In this document: positions 10,920-20,206 of the stretch, piece after piece
Position numbering within the stretch: position 1 is the first letter of the stretch
Layout of the letters: each line of letters begins with the position of its first letter
From: Peronospora farinosa
Taxonomy: Eukaryota; Oomycota; Peronosporomycetes; Peronosporales; Peronosporaceae
Length of the DNA: 64,000 nt
Assembly: GCA_947646735.1 (NCBI GenBank)
Contig: CANTFK010000809.1
Coordinates: forward strand, 62,001-126,000
Reading direction: 5' to 3'
The notes under the pieces: generated by a model
What the model was told of the DNA's origin: nothing
The model's database searches: none
The model's input: the letters and a program-made list of their open reading frames with translations, nothing else
Position numbers and translations under genes: made by a program

Positions 10920-11744
10920 ATGACTGAGTACGGCACCGGCAAGCAGGGATACGCTAACCTGGAGAGCAACGCCAGTCTTCCATTCTACCACGTTCGCAAT
11001 CCAGACTTCCGAGCCTACCTCGCTGAATTCGTTGGTACCTTTATCCTGGTGCTCATCGGGGATGGCTCTGTTGCGCAGTACGTGCTCGGCAGTGGGGGTG
11101 CCGGTCACTACCTATCGGTGAACTTGTGTTGGGGTATTGCATTGCTCTTTGGCATTCATTTCTCCGGAGGTGTTAGCGGTGGTCACTTGAACCCCGCGGT
11201 TACCTTCACACTGGCCATGTTCAAGCGTTTCGAGTGGCACAAGGTGCCCGGCTACTTCCTTGCCCAGACGGCTGGTGCCTTTATGGCCGCCTTCATCGTC
11301 TTCATCGTGTACTACCCGTGGTTCGACATCCACGACCCAGAACGTGAGACCACTCAAGGCATTTTTGCTACCTACCCCAACGCCCAAATCCCCAACTGGT
11401 CGGCTTTGGCTAATGAGATCATTGGCACTGCTTTGCTAGTTAGCGGTATCTTCGCAGTCAGTGACCAGCTCAACAAACCCGCTAGCCCCTATACTTTTCC
11501 GGGTGCCGTTGCATTGATGCTTACATGCATTGGCATGGCATTCGGTCTTGACACTGGCTACGCTTTAAATCCGGCCCGTGACTTTGGTCCTCGTTTGTTT
11601 ACGTTCTTTGCTGGTTGGGGCTGGAAGGTCTGGACTCTTCGTGACAGCTACTTCTGGATCCCTATTGTTGGTCCGTTTATCGGTGGCATCATTGGTGCTG
11701 CTACGTATGTTGGTTTTGTCGAGGCCCACCATACACCTCAGTGA
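10920..11744 (+). CDS. Aquaglyceroporin (MIP family), copy 2
   Basis: 274 residues, single exon, six predicted membrane helices. NPA boxes HLNPAVTFTL and ALNPARDFG (Asp of the glycerol-type channel) are intact, as is the SGGHLNP entry. Very similar over the whole length to copy 1 (shared YLAEF, VLIGDGSVAQYVLG, YYPWFD and ATYPN segments), so the pair arose by inverted tandem duplication. Predicted role is solute and water movement across the plasma membrane; substrate is inferred from the NPARD motif only. Confidence 0.95.
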   Translation: MTEYGTGKQGYANLESNASLPFYHVRNPDFRAYLAEFVGTFILVLIGDGSVAQYVLGSGGAGHYLSVNLCWGIALLFGIHFSGGVSGGHLNPAVTFTLAMFKRFEWHKVPGYFLAQTAGAFMAAFIVFIVYYPWFDIHDPERETTQGIFATYPNAQIPNWSALANEIIGTALLVSGIFAVSDQLNKPASPYTFPGAVALMLTCIGMAFGLDTGYALNPARDFGPRLFTFFAGWGWKVWTLRDSYFWIPIVGPFIGGIIGAATYVGFVEAHHTPQ

Positions 11745-12050
11745 ACCGTAACAGTCCTTACAAACGACAAGTAGCGAAGATTTTGATCTTCGGGCTTGCT
11801 TTGTTTGTTGTCAAATACACTGTTCCTGTATGCTTTCGATGCCGTTGGCTTTGCTCTCTTTCGTTCACTAGCCTCACCAATGTACATGTAGTTGCTGTTA
11901 GGTGAAGATCGCTTTGGGTCTAGCGTTTAGCCACCAACTTAGGAGTGCTCTGTGTTAATTTTGAATAATACTAAGTCACCTTGCTGAAGATGTAGCTCTT
12001 CGATCTGTATCAGGCCACGTGAGGCCACAAGTATCTCAAAATGGGTCGGC
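11745..12050. other. 3' flank of aquaglyceroporin copy 2
   Basis: No gene recognised. A minus-strand frame at 11,939-12,238 is open but overlaps the start of the GH47-like pseudogene on the plus strand and resembles no family. Confidence 0.5.
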
Positions 12051-12059
12051 AAATGCTCA

Positions 12060-13480
12060 ACTTCGACTCGCCGGTTCAGCGTGTGTCTTCTCTTGTTGAT
12101 CTGTCCGCTCTTAGCGGCATCCATGACTCGCTTTCGAGTGCATCTCATACGTCTGCATCTCTTTCTTACGAGGCGATCTGGACGATGTTCTAGGCGTCTC
12201 CCGATTATTTCGGAATGATGGATGAAGAGGAATACCACGGTGAGTTGTTAGAACTCGCAGCAGATCTTGGTCGTCGTTTGGATTTGATCGGGAGTACCAT
12301 TGATGTGAGGTCCCGGCAAGTCGATGCACGCCCATGGGAGAGTTGGAGCGGGACTGGACTCGTTCTACGAGTATTTGCAGAGATACCACCTGATGTCCAG
12401 TGGATGATCATGTTTACTGCCAGCTATCACGCTATTGAAACGCATGTGAATCACGACAATGTGTACATTGAGGTAGATATGATGGAGGCAAGAACAAGGC
12501 GCGTGCTCGTCGTGTATCGGCACTGCAGGCGTTTTGGCCCGGTCTACAGGTGCTTGTCGGTGATGTGTCGGGCGCTATTCGCACTCACAAGCACAGGTTT
12601 CAACTCTGGGATGACTTTGGAGCCATGCCTGAGTTATTAGATCTGGCCCCGCGTGGCAAATCGAAACCTGGCAACCGAGGAACTGTTATTAGCTGGACAC
12701 GAACGTCCAGAGCTGATTGAGAGCACTTATCATCTGTATCAGGCCACAGATGAAAGACGAGATTCATGCGCTTGGGTCTTTCGGCAGTTGTAGAAATTGC
12801 ACCACAAAGGTGAGCGCTATCTTTGACGAGCCATCCGACGTTAAAAGAAGCAGAAAGCCACTCAAATCATCAGACGTAGTTTCCAGCATCGAAGGCCATA
12901 TCTTGATGCTGCATTCGCACCTCTTCACAAAGAAGCAGGAAACAATGTCTGCCTCACTGAAGTGCGAAAATTGAAAACTTCAGGGGCACATGCGTAATGC
13001 AGAGCCAGCGGCAGCAAGGGGAAGTCCTAGCAAAGCCTCCAGTGATCCCTGTTGGGTTAACCGTGCGACTCGGTGACACGCACTTGATGACACTGGTGGC
13101 GACTCCTGCCAAGTTTGGTTCACAGATCACGAGCTCAGCAGTAATTGAAGCACCATTGCTACTTCTTGCGCCAGAGCTTGGTGAAGCCTGCGGCTCCATA
13201 GACTCCAATCGTGTGCGTGACAAGATCGTGATGGTGGCACGTGCTGTTTTGCAAAAACAATATTGAGCTTGTAAAATGCAGGTGCTGCTCATCAACACGA
13301 AGGCCGCTTACAGTAGATATCCCAACCGAAAAATACGCACTGGTTCATGATGCTCGTCGTCTTGGTCGGAGCTGATTAAGAGCACTTCTTTCTTGTTGCA
13401 CGCGAAGATGCCATGCAGCTGCACAGGCATGCAGGTCTGAGGTGGCTAAGTAGTGACGATGACGGTACAGTCTTCTTGGC
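12060..13480 (+). pseudogene. EDEM/GH47 alpha-mannosidase-like pseudogene with C-terminal PA domain
   Basis: EDEM proteins trim mannose from misfolded glycoproteins in the ER. Readable pieces in changing frames: LDLIGSTIDVRS (about 12,280-12,320); GRVGAGLDSFYEYLQ (about 12,335-12,385), the hallmark GH47 GIDSFYEYL region; ALQAFWPGLQVLVGD (about 12,520-12,565); RPELIESTYHLYQATD (about 12,705-12,755); then a PA domain with APELGEAC, DKIVM and, after a frame change, GTCCFAKTI (about 13,165-13,290) and FLVAREDAMQL (about 13,390-13,425). GH47 plus PA is the EDEM3 layout. The N-terminal catalytic half is missing or unrecognisable, and many indels and stops break the rest. The first 200 bases of the interval are assigned less surely. 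Confidence 0.8.
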
Positions 13481-13503
13481 TTCGAATCCATCTAGGCACT
13501 TAC

Positions 13504-13990
13504 CAGTGAGCCCACGATGCGGCGACAACTTGTTAATGGGCTAACGTAACGAATCTCAGAGCCATCGATGGGGAAAATAGTGGTTGCCCTTGAAATCCTA
13601 GTCGCATCTCTTCTTCTTCCTCAAAACTTGACAAGCCTCATTCAAGTGCTAATGTCGAATTGTAGCGCTTCCAATACTCGTAGTAAGAGCTGCAACATCG
13701 TACGCCGTCAACGCAAAACGCAGTCTCAACCATCCGCCACAAAATGAAACATACATTGACCAGAGAGCCATGTACGGTACTAGGCTCGAATCGGCTGTAT
13801 CTTCGATCAACACACTAATAGACAACCCACAGCCGATGACGGCCGGCGCGAACAACCATATTCTGCACATGTATTTACTGAGATACTATTATCATGAGAA
13901 CGAGAAGATGGGGTCAACTTACCAGGTAAAGCTCCGTAGCGTGACCGAATACGTGGCCGTCTTCATCCGTCAGAATAGCTGCCCAATCTA
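13504..13990 (-). pseudogene. Anoctamin/TMEM16-like pseudogene fragment
   Basis: Anoctamins are membrane scramblases or chloride channels. On the minus strand, in broken frames: APAVIGCGLSIS, then VPYMALWSMYVSF (about 13,740-13,790), EYWKRYNSTLALE followed by TGA where Trp is expected (about 13,640-13,690), then SSFEEEEEMRLGFQGQPLFSP (about 13,570-13,630) and, after a 1-nt shift, DGSEIRYVSPLTSCRRIVGS, ending at a good splice donor (GTAAGT at 13,503). This matches the conserved WKR...LAxEWG...FEEEExxRxxFxG block of TMEM16. An upstream segment ending at LYL with another donor is near 13,920-13,990. It faces the EDEM-like pseudogene. A real gene with odd introns is less likely given the TGA and frame change. 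Confidence 0.7.
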
Positions 13991-14467
13991 ACGAGACGCA
14001 CAGGTAATGGTTGGGCCGTAAAAGACAATAACACTAACTCAACACGAATGTCAGTAATGGTGTAAGAGGGCGACAACTCGTCGTCAAAACTCGTATCTCC
14101 AGACGCGCGTAAACGCGTTCGTCTCATCCTGTTTATCCAGGCATATACCATTATATTCACATTAGCTTTTCGCTTTATGAGACGGACGTCTGACTTGTCC
14201 GTACGGCATTTGGTCAAAACTGAAAGAGAAGCTGCATCACGAGTTTTCCATTGCTGCAAGATACCAAAGTTAGCGAAACATTTCACTCTTGTTAATCGTC
14301 CACACTGAACTTCAATATGCAAAACACACTACCTGCTTTGTCGCATCGCTTTGTGCTAGATGCACCAGGCAGATAGCAGCGCATGCTCGACAGCACGATC
14401 ATGATTCTCCGAATGACCCCTCACAGCCAGAATTGCGTCTGAAACGCTATATTTCCAGTCTACGAAG
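13991..14467 (-). other. Possible remains of upstream anoctamin-like exons
   Basis: A 119-residue minus-strand frame (13,963-14,322) ends beside the anoctamin-like fragment but shows no motif I can place. The rest is non-coding 3' flank of the glycosyltransferase gene. Confidence 0.3.
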
Positions 14468-15547
14468 TCACTGCGTATCTGCATATTCCTTTACACCATC
14501 CCCTTGTATCTGCTCTCCGTTCTCCTGGAGCCGACGCGCCATATTGTCACGGTCTCTCTGTGAAACTTGCTCGTCCTTGCCTAATAAGACCGTATCTTCC
14601 CGAATTTCCGCCGACGTGCCCTTCTTCATCTTGATATGTGCATTGGGCGAGTACACCTCCTCATTGTTAAACCACTTGCAGCTCACGTACTGCACGTGAC
14701 AGTGGTTATAGTGAATCATCTTCCCTACAGTCTTGTCTTCACCATAGTCAAGTCCGTCCAACTCAATAAAGATTGGTTTCTCCAACAAGCACTTTAACAG
14801 TGCACTTCCTACAAAATAAGAGCCTCCAGTAGCAAACACGTATGAATTTGTGTTCCTAACGTCACCAATATTAACGTGCATGTCTCCGGCATAACACGAC
14901 GTGAGGTCCGTGCATTTTTGCAAGCACTGATAATAGTGTGGCCAGTATATAACGGCCTCATCATCCTGCTTCAGTAGATGATTCCGTGGATCGGACGTAT
15001 GTACGTGATTCATGATTGTCACTGTTTTATTCTGGAGATTCAAATAACTGTCGACCCCGGCATGACGGACGATCCGAAGACTTTTTTCAAGTGATGATGG
15101 CACCATCACATCATCATGTGCAAAGAGGATCGTATGGGGACTCGCAATAAAGCCAAGAAAGTCCCAATTGGTCTTTTTACATACAAACACAACACGTTGC
15201 GTGTGTTCCAGGAGTGAAGTAGCAACTTTCTCGACAAGTTCCTTCTCGGACGTTGATAGAATTTCAGCTGTAAATCCTAATCGTACATGACAAAAAAAGA
15301 GCAGCAGTTGAGTGTAATACCCAAGAATAAAGCCACCAATCACGAGACCGAATAGAAACGGAATGCGACAAAGCGACGGTGGACGTGGCGATAGGAATCG
15401 AAGACGTGCGACCTTTTCATGCTTTTTAAGACGTGTAGGAGGAGAGATTGATGGCTTGGCAAGGGGTTCAGGGACATTATCGGTACTAGCGTTCCGTCCA
15501 CGGCGATGAGCCGTTGGTAGGAGTGATGATGGGTTGTACCATACCAT
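14468..15547 (-). CDS. Type II membrane glycosyltransferase, GT31-like
   Basis: 359 residues, single exon, starting at ATG 15,547. A basic cytoplasmic tail of about 60 residues precedes one membrane segment (about 62-88), typical of Golgi type II enzymes. In the lumenal part, FAHDDVMV resembles the metal-binding DxD region, and GGSYFVGSALL followed by LDYGEDKTVGKMI resembles the GG-Y and EDVxVG motifs of beta-1,3-galactosyltransferases (GT31). Several cysteines (CLQKC, CYAGD) could form disulfides. It probably adds a sugar to glycoproteins in the Golgi; donor and acceptor cannot be told. Family call is by motif pattern, so moderate. Confidence 0.6.
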   Translation of the reverse strand: MVWYNPSSLLPTAHRRGRNASTDNVPEPLAKPSISPPTRLKKHEKVARLRFLSPRPPSLCRIPFLFGLVIGGFILGYYTQLLLFFCHVRLGFTAEILSTSEKELVEKVATSLLEHTQRVVFVCKKTNWDFLGFIASPHTILFAHDDVMVPSSLEKSLRIVRHAGVDSYLNLQNKTVTIMNHVHTSDPRNHLLKQDDEAVIYWPHYYQCLQKCTDLTSCYAGDMHVNIGDVRNTNSYVFATGGSYFVGSALLKCLLEKPIFIELDGLDYGEDKTVGKMIHYNHCHVQYVSCKWFNNEEVYSPNAHIKMKKGTSAEIREDTVLLGKDEQVSQRDRDNMARRLQENGEQIQGDGVKEYADTQ

Positions 15548-16023
15548 GACAGGTAAGGAGTGAATGTTTTGGACTTATATGAAAAAGGAGAGGTTTCTAA
15601 AAATACGTATGATGTATATGTATTGGATTGAACGTGTTATAGAAAAAAAAGACCTTTTTTTTGCTTTAGAAATCGTGGTGGTATCACTAGTACCTAGTTG
15701 GAAGCTAAGTACAGTATGTGGCAAGTTCTAGTCGGTATATGAACACGGTATTCATTTATATGGTGGGATGGATATATGGCTGATAAGACGGGTATAGCTT
15801 ACATAGGTACTTTTTCATGCCGTACTTAGTGCCGTACCGCACTTTTTAGCGTCGTTATTTTAGCAAGGATTTGAACGGTATGATTTATGCCTGCCTCAGA
15901 TCTAGCGGTACCAAATACTTCATAGAATGACCAAGTCGTAACGTCTTTTTAATTGTATCGTACGTACTCTTCTCCTCTTGGCACCATATAGCTAGCTTTA
16001 TTACCTAGGTGTTTATTGCCTCT
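15548..16023. other. Intergenic, AT-rich
   Basis: Upstream region of the glycosyltransferase gene. No gene, RNA or repeat recognised beyond short A/T runs. Confidence 0.5.
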
Positions 16024-16245
16024 TTATTTGGTGCTGTTCAGTCCAATCCGAGAACGGACGTCCTGTCGTCGAGCATCCTGTCTTGCGGCCATTGAGTCGC
16101 TCGCAGTACCGAAAGAAGATGGTGGCTGCTGTGGACTGGTACTGCTTTTTGTCTTGGACTTTTGCTCCTTTTCCTGAAGATAAGCCTCGTATTCGGCTGC
16201 CACGTCAGCTCGCTCTTCCACGCGCGTCGGGTGTCGCCTTAACAT
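16024..16245 (-). CDS. Possible small or partial protein, 73 residues
   Basis: Charged, helix-prone frame (RRHPTRVEERADVAAEYEAYL, then Lys/Ser/Gln-rich) ending at a stop. Composition looks protein-like and it could be the last exon of a gene whose earlier exons are near 16,270-16,720. No family recognised. Confidence 0.3.
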   Translation of the reverse strand: MLRRHPTRVEERADVAAEYEAYLQEKEQKSKTKSSTSPQQPPSSFGTASDSMAARQDARRQDVRSRIGLNSTK

Positions 16246-16429
16246 CGTTTTTTTTGAAACTGAAATTTAAACTGTACAACTTATTGTTGTAAGCGTCAGT
16301 ATACGGTATACGTGCAACTCTGTATGTAGCCATTAGAAACCTTGGTCTGCAAGCACTGAGACGTGAGATTAACTCTACAATAACAGCCAATTAGCGATAA
16401 GTGATTAAATTACTGATAAAACGTTATAA

Positions 16430-16710
16430 CACCAAATTAGTGATGAAAGAGTATCGTTGCAGAAACGTACCAAGCTTAATGGAGCTCTTAAGTAGTTACG
16501 AAAAGGATGCAGACTTTTCAATGCGCTATATTTAACATGTTTTGTATCTGTCTTTCCACCATCCTGCAACACTACGAATGCATGTAATGAAAGCATCAAG
16601 CGACCTCCAATGGCCAATCCAACTTTGCTTTCACGCTTTGACAAATCAAAAGCTAAGAGAAGTACGACGAGGTGGATAGAGTACCCAACGGTATCGGCAT
16701 AAAATGGTGT
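16430..16710 (-). pseudogene. Possible coding fragment of unknown membrane protein
   Basis: Minus-strand frame reading TVGYSIHLVVLLLAFDLSK and then GGRLMLSLHAFVVLQDGGK has protein-like hydrophobic composition but no ATG at its head, and its upstream extension is stopped. It may be an exon joined to 16,024-16,245 by introns, or a relic. Not assigned to a family. Confidence 0.25.
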
Positions 16711-16729
16711 GAGAGAGAGACGAGTCTAT

Positions 16730-17772
16730 GTATCCGTTTAGGAATTGCAGCATGTCTAATAGTTCCTAAGCTTGGGTAGCAACGCCGGTGTTCGATCGAG
16801 TCCTGCCGTGACACTCTCAAGATTGTCTATCGATGCTGATCCAGCATAGCAGCAAATGTGTACCGTTACTTATGCCCCTATAGGCCACTAAAAAATACGC
16901 GGTCGACGGAACGACGACGCGTATCTCGCAAAAAAGAATTCCCGCCGAAGAAGTGCCCGTGATGAGGAGCTGAGACTTGAACTTTGACCACGTTACGACT
17001 TCATACACAGGAACCAGATAGTTTCTTAATTGATACCATGTCCTAATGGATAGATGTCATAAAGCAAGCATACGAATAATCTTGGCGCGCTTCAACTTGA
17101 CTACGTCAACAGCGCTATGTCAGGGCCATCCTTCCACTTCCATCTTTTCCATATACATGTGATCTTCTAGTCTTCTGATTGCCGCAATCCGCTTACATGT
17201 TCTATGCAATATCGTCCGCCCTTGACAACATAAAATATACGCACGACAGTTGCCAACACTTTGTGCATTTCCATCGGTGACGAGGGGAATTAACCCTATC
17301 GAAACGACTTGGATAAGGTCATAAATATCGTCGTCGTCACCGCACAGAAAACGAAATGAAAGTCAGGGGCGTGTAACTTGTTACAATGGACTTGTGTTCG
17401 AAGACAACGCCCTGCTTCACGATGAAGAGATTCTTTTTTTCAATGCAAAGAAGACTCGATTATTTCGAACTTCTGTTCCAGCTCATCCTTGTACTTCAAT
17501 GCTGTCCTTTACATGCAGATTACTTACACCCACAAGTTGTACTGTCAAGAGCACGCCCATTGAACACCGTTGGTAATCATGCATCTGATCGTCTTGTCTT
17601 TCTTGCATGAGCTGGTAAAATAAGCATATCATAAGCTCTCTCGCCAAGCTCATCCCAAAACGGTCTCTTGTTCCAGCTGGTGCCGGCCACATAAGAGTCA
17701 TTGTCGTCAACGCGTCTGACTGTCGGGAGATAATTGGCACTGGCAATTCAACCGTCCATTTTCCAATTTACC
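16730..17772. other. Intergenic, no supported gene
   Basis: Only short overlapping frames on both strands. Upstream region of the following START/FYVE-like gene. Confidence 0.5.
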
Positions 17773-19878
17773 ATGGTCGACTCACTCTCGGATCGATCAC
17801 ACCTATCTGTATCAAGCTTCAAAAGTGACATCAAGCGTCTTACTGTCGAGCATTTACGGCTCGATTCATGGGATCGAACAACCAAGAATATCTCCTGTGA
17901 CGGCTCCGAGGTTGACCAAGACCTGCAGTCCAAACCATCGCGTATACGTCTCGGAGACACTCAACTGTTACAATTGGCCCGTGAAGCAACCGACAAGACG
18001 GACTTTCACCGTCTTTCGAATCGTCAGGCATCTCTGAGCAATTGGAAGTGGAAGACAATCGCCAACGAATTCACGGCATTTTCGCACGGGGACGGACTTG
18101 AGTCGGCACAGGAGGTGCTAGCTACTGGGGAGATGAAGGCAAGTCTAAACGAGCTGTCGCACATCCTCTGCACTGCAACCGATGCTGATCACGATATGGT
18201 GATGCGAAGTGTGTACAAGGACTACATTCACGGTGCCGTCGTTCATGTGGTGGATCCGTCACTAGGGTCACCATCTGCCTCTGCAATGAAGTCAGAGATG
18301 GAATCAAAGTTGACCGTTAAGACGAGTGCCTTTGAGCGCTCGCGCATGTTCAAGAACCACGAGCAGTGGTGCTTTCTCGAGTACTATGAAAAGATGAGCA
18401 ATGCCGACGCCTTCACGGTGACTCTTGCTTCGGTGCCCGGGGAGGATTTGCTGGCTGGTAAGATGAAGGCTGATCGTGTTGACGAGTTACCGGATCTGAC
18501 GGCAGCATATCTCATTGAAAAGATCCCGTTAAGCAATTTAGTGCGCGTTGTGTTCTTTGCTCAGGCTGAACTCAACGAGCGACAGCCTCAGTTCGACCAG
18601 TCTGCATCATTCATGAGTCAAAGCCATGGCAGTGAAGGCAGTCACGGCAAGCAACTTGCACATTCCAAGAAGCGCCAAAAGCGTCTAATGCGCCTAGCCG
18701 AAGGTGCGAGTCAGCTTCCTGATGTTGTCCGCCGCCGCCGATTTGGCGTCCAATCGCTTGCTAACTTCCTTGCGTTTGAAGCGAAGAACACTCGATGCAC
18801 TTGTTGTGCGAAGTCGCTACGCTTTCTTTCACGCAAGAAGCGCTGCCATGTGTGTGGATACATTATCTGCCATCAGTGTTGGAGCATCCACTCGATGGAG
18901 ACCCGTGATGGTCGTGTGTCCTCTGTGCGTGCTTGCACACGCTGTTTCGAGTTTGTGAACAATGGAGATTATTCTCGTGTGGATCAACGTCTTCGTGGAC
19001 GGGCGGAGATCCTCCCGGATGTATCTAATAACTTGCCGTCGGCTGACCCTCCTGGAAAGGCTTTGACCAACTTTTTGCATGACGCTCTTCAAAACTCTTC
19101 GGGCAACAAGCAGCAGACCATTATGTCTGTCATTCGCCACTTGATGAGTCAGGAAAAGGAGACCGATATTCGTTCATCTATGTCGTCACCTATGCGTTTA
19201 ACAGACGATGACGCGAAACAATGTACTGACGCGCTGGACAATGGAATGCTGCGCGTCGAGGTACTTCCGGTAGAAAAGTGTGTGCTTGCAAATGTAAAGG
19301 GCCGCAACTATCCGCTCAATATGGCCCCTGACGCAGAAAGTTTGAGTAAACCACCTATGCCAAAGGACGAGCAGATGCGTATTGCTGCAATTGAGAAAGG
19401 AGGGTTTTCCAAGATCACGGACACGGACGAGCTTGATTGGATTTGTGAACTCGTGGCGCGCGAAATGAAGTGCTCTTTGGGTCTGGTGACGTTAATTAGC
19501 GAGGACGAGCAACACATCTTGGCAGCCAATGCGTTACCGTTCCGGCAGGTGCACATGCCACGTGATCACTCTTTTTGTCAACACACGATCATGAACGACG
19601 AACCGTTGTTGGTTCCTCATCCCGAATCGGACGTTCGGTTTCAAAATTTGCCGCCGCTTCTCGCGAACGACTTGAAATTCTATCTCGGCTTTCCACTTAA
19701 GGACGCAAACGACCAAATAGTGGGTTCAGTGTGCTGCTTTGACACTACGTCTCATGAAGTATCGGCATCTCAGTACTCGTCCATGAAGAAATTTGCCGAA
19801 ACGGCTTCCAAGGTGGTGCAAATTAAAGGAAAACAGGCATTGATGTCATCGAATTCCACGACAATTGCTTCTTTATAA
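17773..19878 (+). CDS. START/FYVE-like/GAF domain protein, copy 1
   Basis: 701 residues. An N-terminal START-like lipid-binding region spans about residues 80-270, a FYVE-like zinc finger about 338-395 (CTCC, RCHVCGYIICHQC, ACTRCFEF), a helical middle, and a GAF domain about 545-690 (LISEDEQHILAA, PRDHSFCQHTI, FYLGFPL, VGSVCCFD). This architecture is expanded in oomycetes. The ATG in ACCATGG at 17,773 was taken as start; the frame is open 13 codons further only from a TTG. The finger lacks the WxxD and the RRHHC of classical FYVE fingers (it reads RKKRCHVCG), so phosphatidylinositol-3-phosphate binding is doubtful. A paralogue lies at 25,417. Confidence 0.88.
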   Translation: MVDSLSDRSHLSVSSFKSDIKRLTVEHLRLDSWDRTTKNISCDGSEVDQDLQSKPSRIRLGDTQLLQLAREATDKTDFHRLSNRQASLSNWKWKTIANEFTAFSHGDGLESAQEVLATGEMKASLNELSHILCTATDADHDMVMRSVYKDYIHGAVVHVVDPSLGSPSASAMKSEMESKLTVKTSAFERSRMFKNHEQWCFLEYYEKMSNADAFTVTLASVPGEDLLAGKMKADRVDELPDLTAAYLIEKIPLSNLVRVVFFAQAELNERQPQFDQSASFMSQSHGSEGSHGKQLAHSKKRQKRLMRLAEGASQLPDVVRRRRFGVQSLANFLAFEAKNTRCTCCAKSLRFLSRKKRCHVCGYIICHQCWSIHSMETRDGRVSSVRACTRCFEFVNNGDYSRVDQRLRGRAEILPDVSNNLPSADPPGKALTNFLHDALQNSSGNKQQTIMSVIRHLMSQEKETDIRSSMSSPMRLTDDDAKQCTDALDNGMLRVEVLPVEKCVLANVKGRNYPLNMAPDAESLSKPPMPKDEQMRIAAIEKGGFSKITDTDELDWICELVAREMKCSLGLVTLISEDEQHILAANALPFRQVHMPRDHSFCQHTIMNDEPLLVPHPESDVRFQNLPPLLANDLKFYLGFPLKDANDQIVGSVCCFDTTSHEVSASQYSSMKKFAETASKVVQIKGKQALMSSNSTTIASL

Positions 19879-20206
19879 AGTAGCTAGCTAGACAATGCGT
19901 CTCATTCATTCAAAAGTGCTTGATCAAGCTTTCATTGTAACCGTGTTGCAGCTATTGTGTACTCATGTTGTCGTGATCGTACAATATGCATCACGAGTGA
20001 GTACAGTTTTTCCATGCTCATAAGTACACCTTTTGGTTCATAAAACATGCAGTTCCGACGTGCTCATGATTACGATCCTGTTCGATCCTGTCTCAAATAA
20101 ACATTGATTCGTGTAATGCACACCACTTTGCTGCATTCTTTTCCACACGTAGCTCCTCGCCAACCAATCCTTGCATAATCCAAGCAGACGTGTATCATCA
20201 ATTCCA
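19879..20206. other. Intergenic between the FYVE-like gene and WDR3
   Basis: 328 bp serving as 3' flank of one gene and promoter of the next; AATAAA occurs near 20,096. No gene. Confidence 0.5.

Noticed and set aside
11939..12238. Minus-strand frame of 99 codons
   Set aside because: Overlaps the GH47-like pseudogene on the other strand; no family likeness, so treated as chance.
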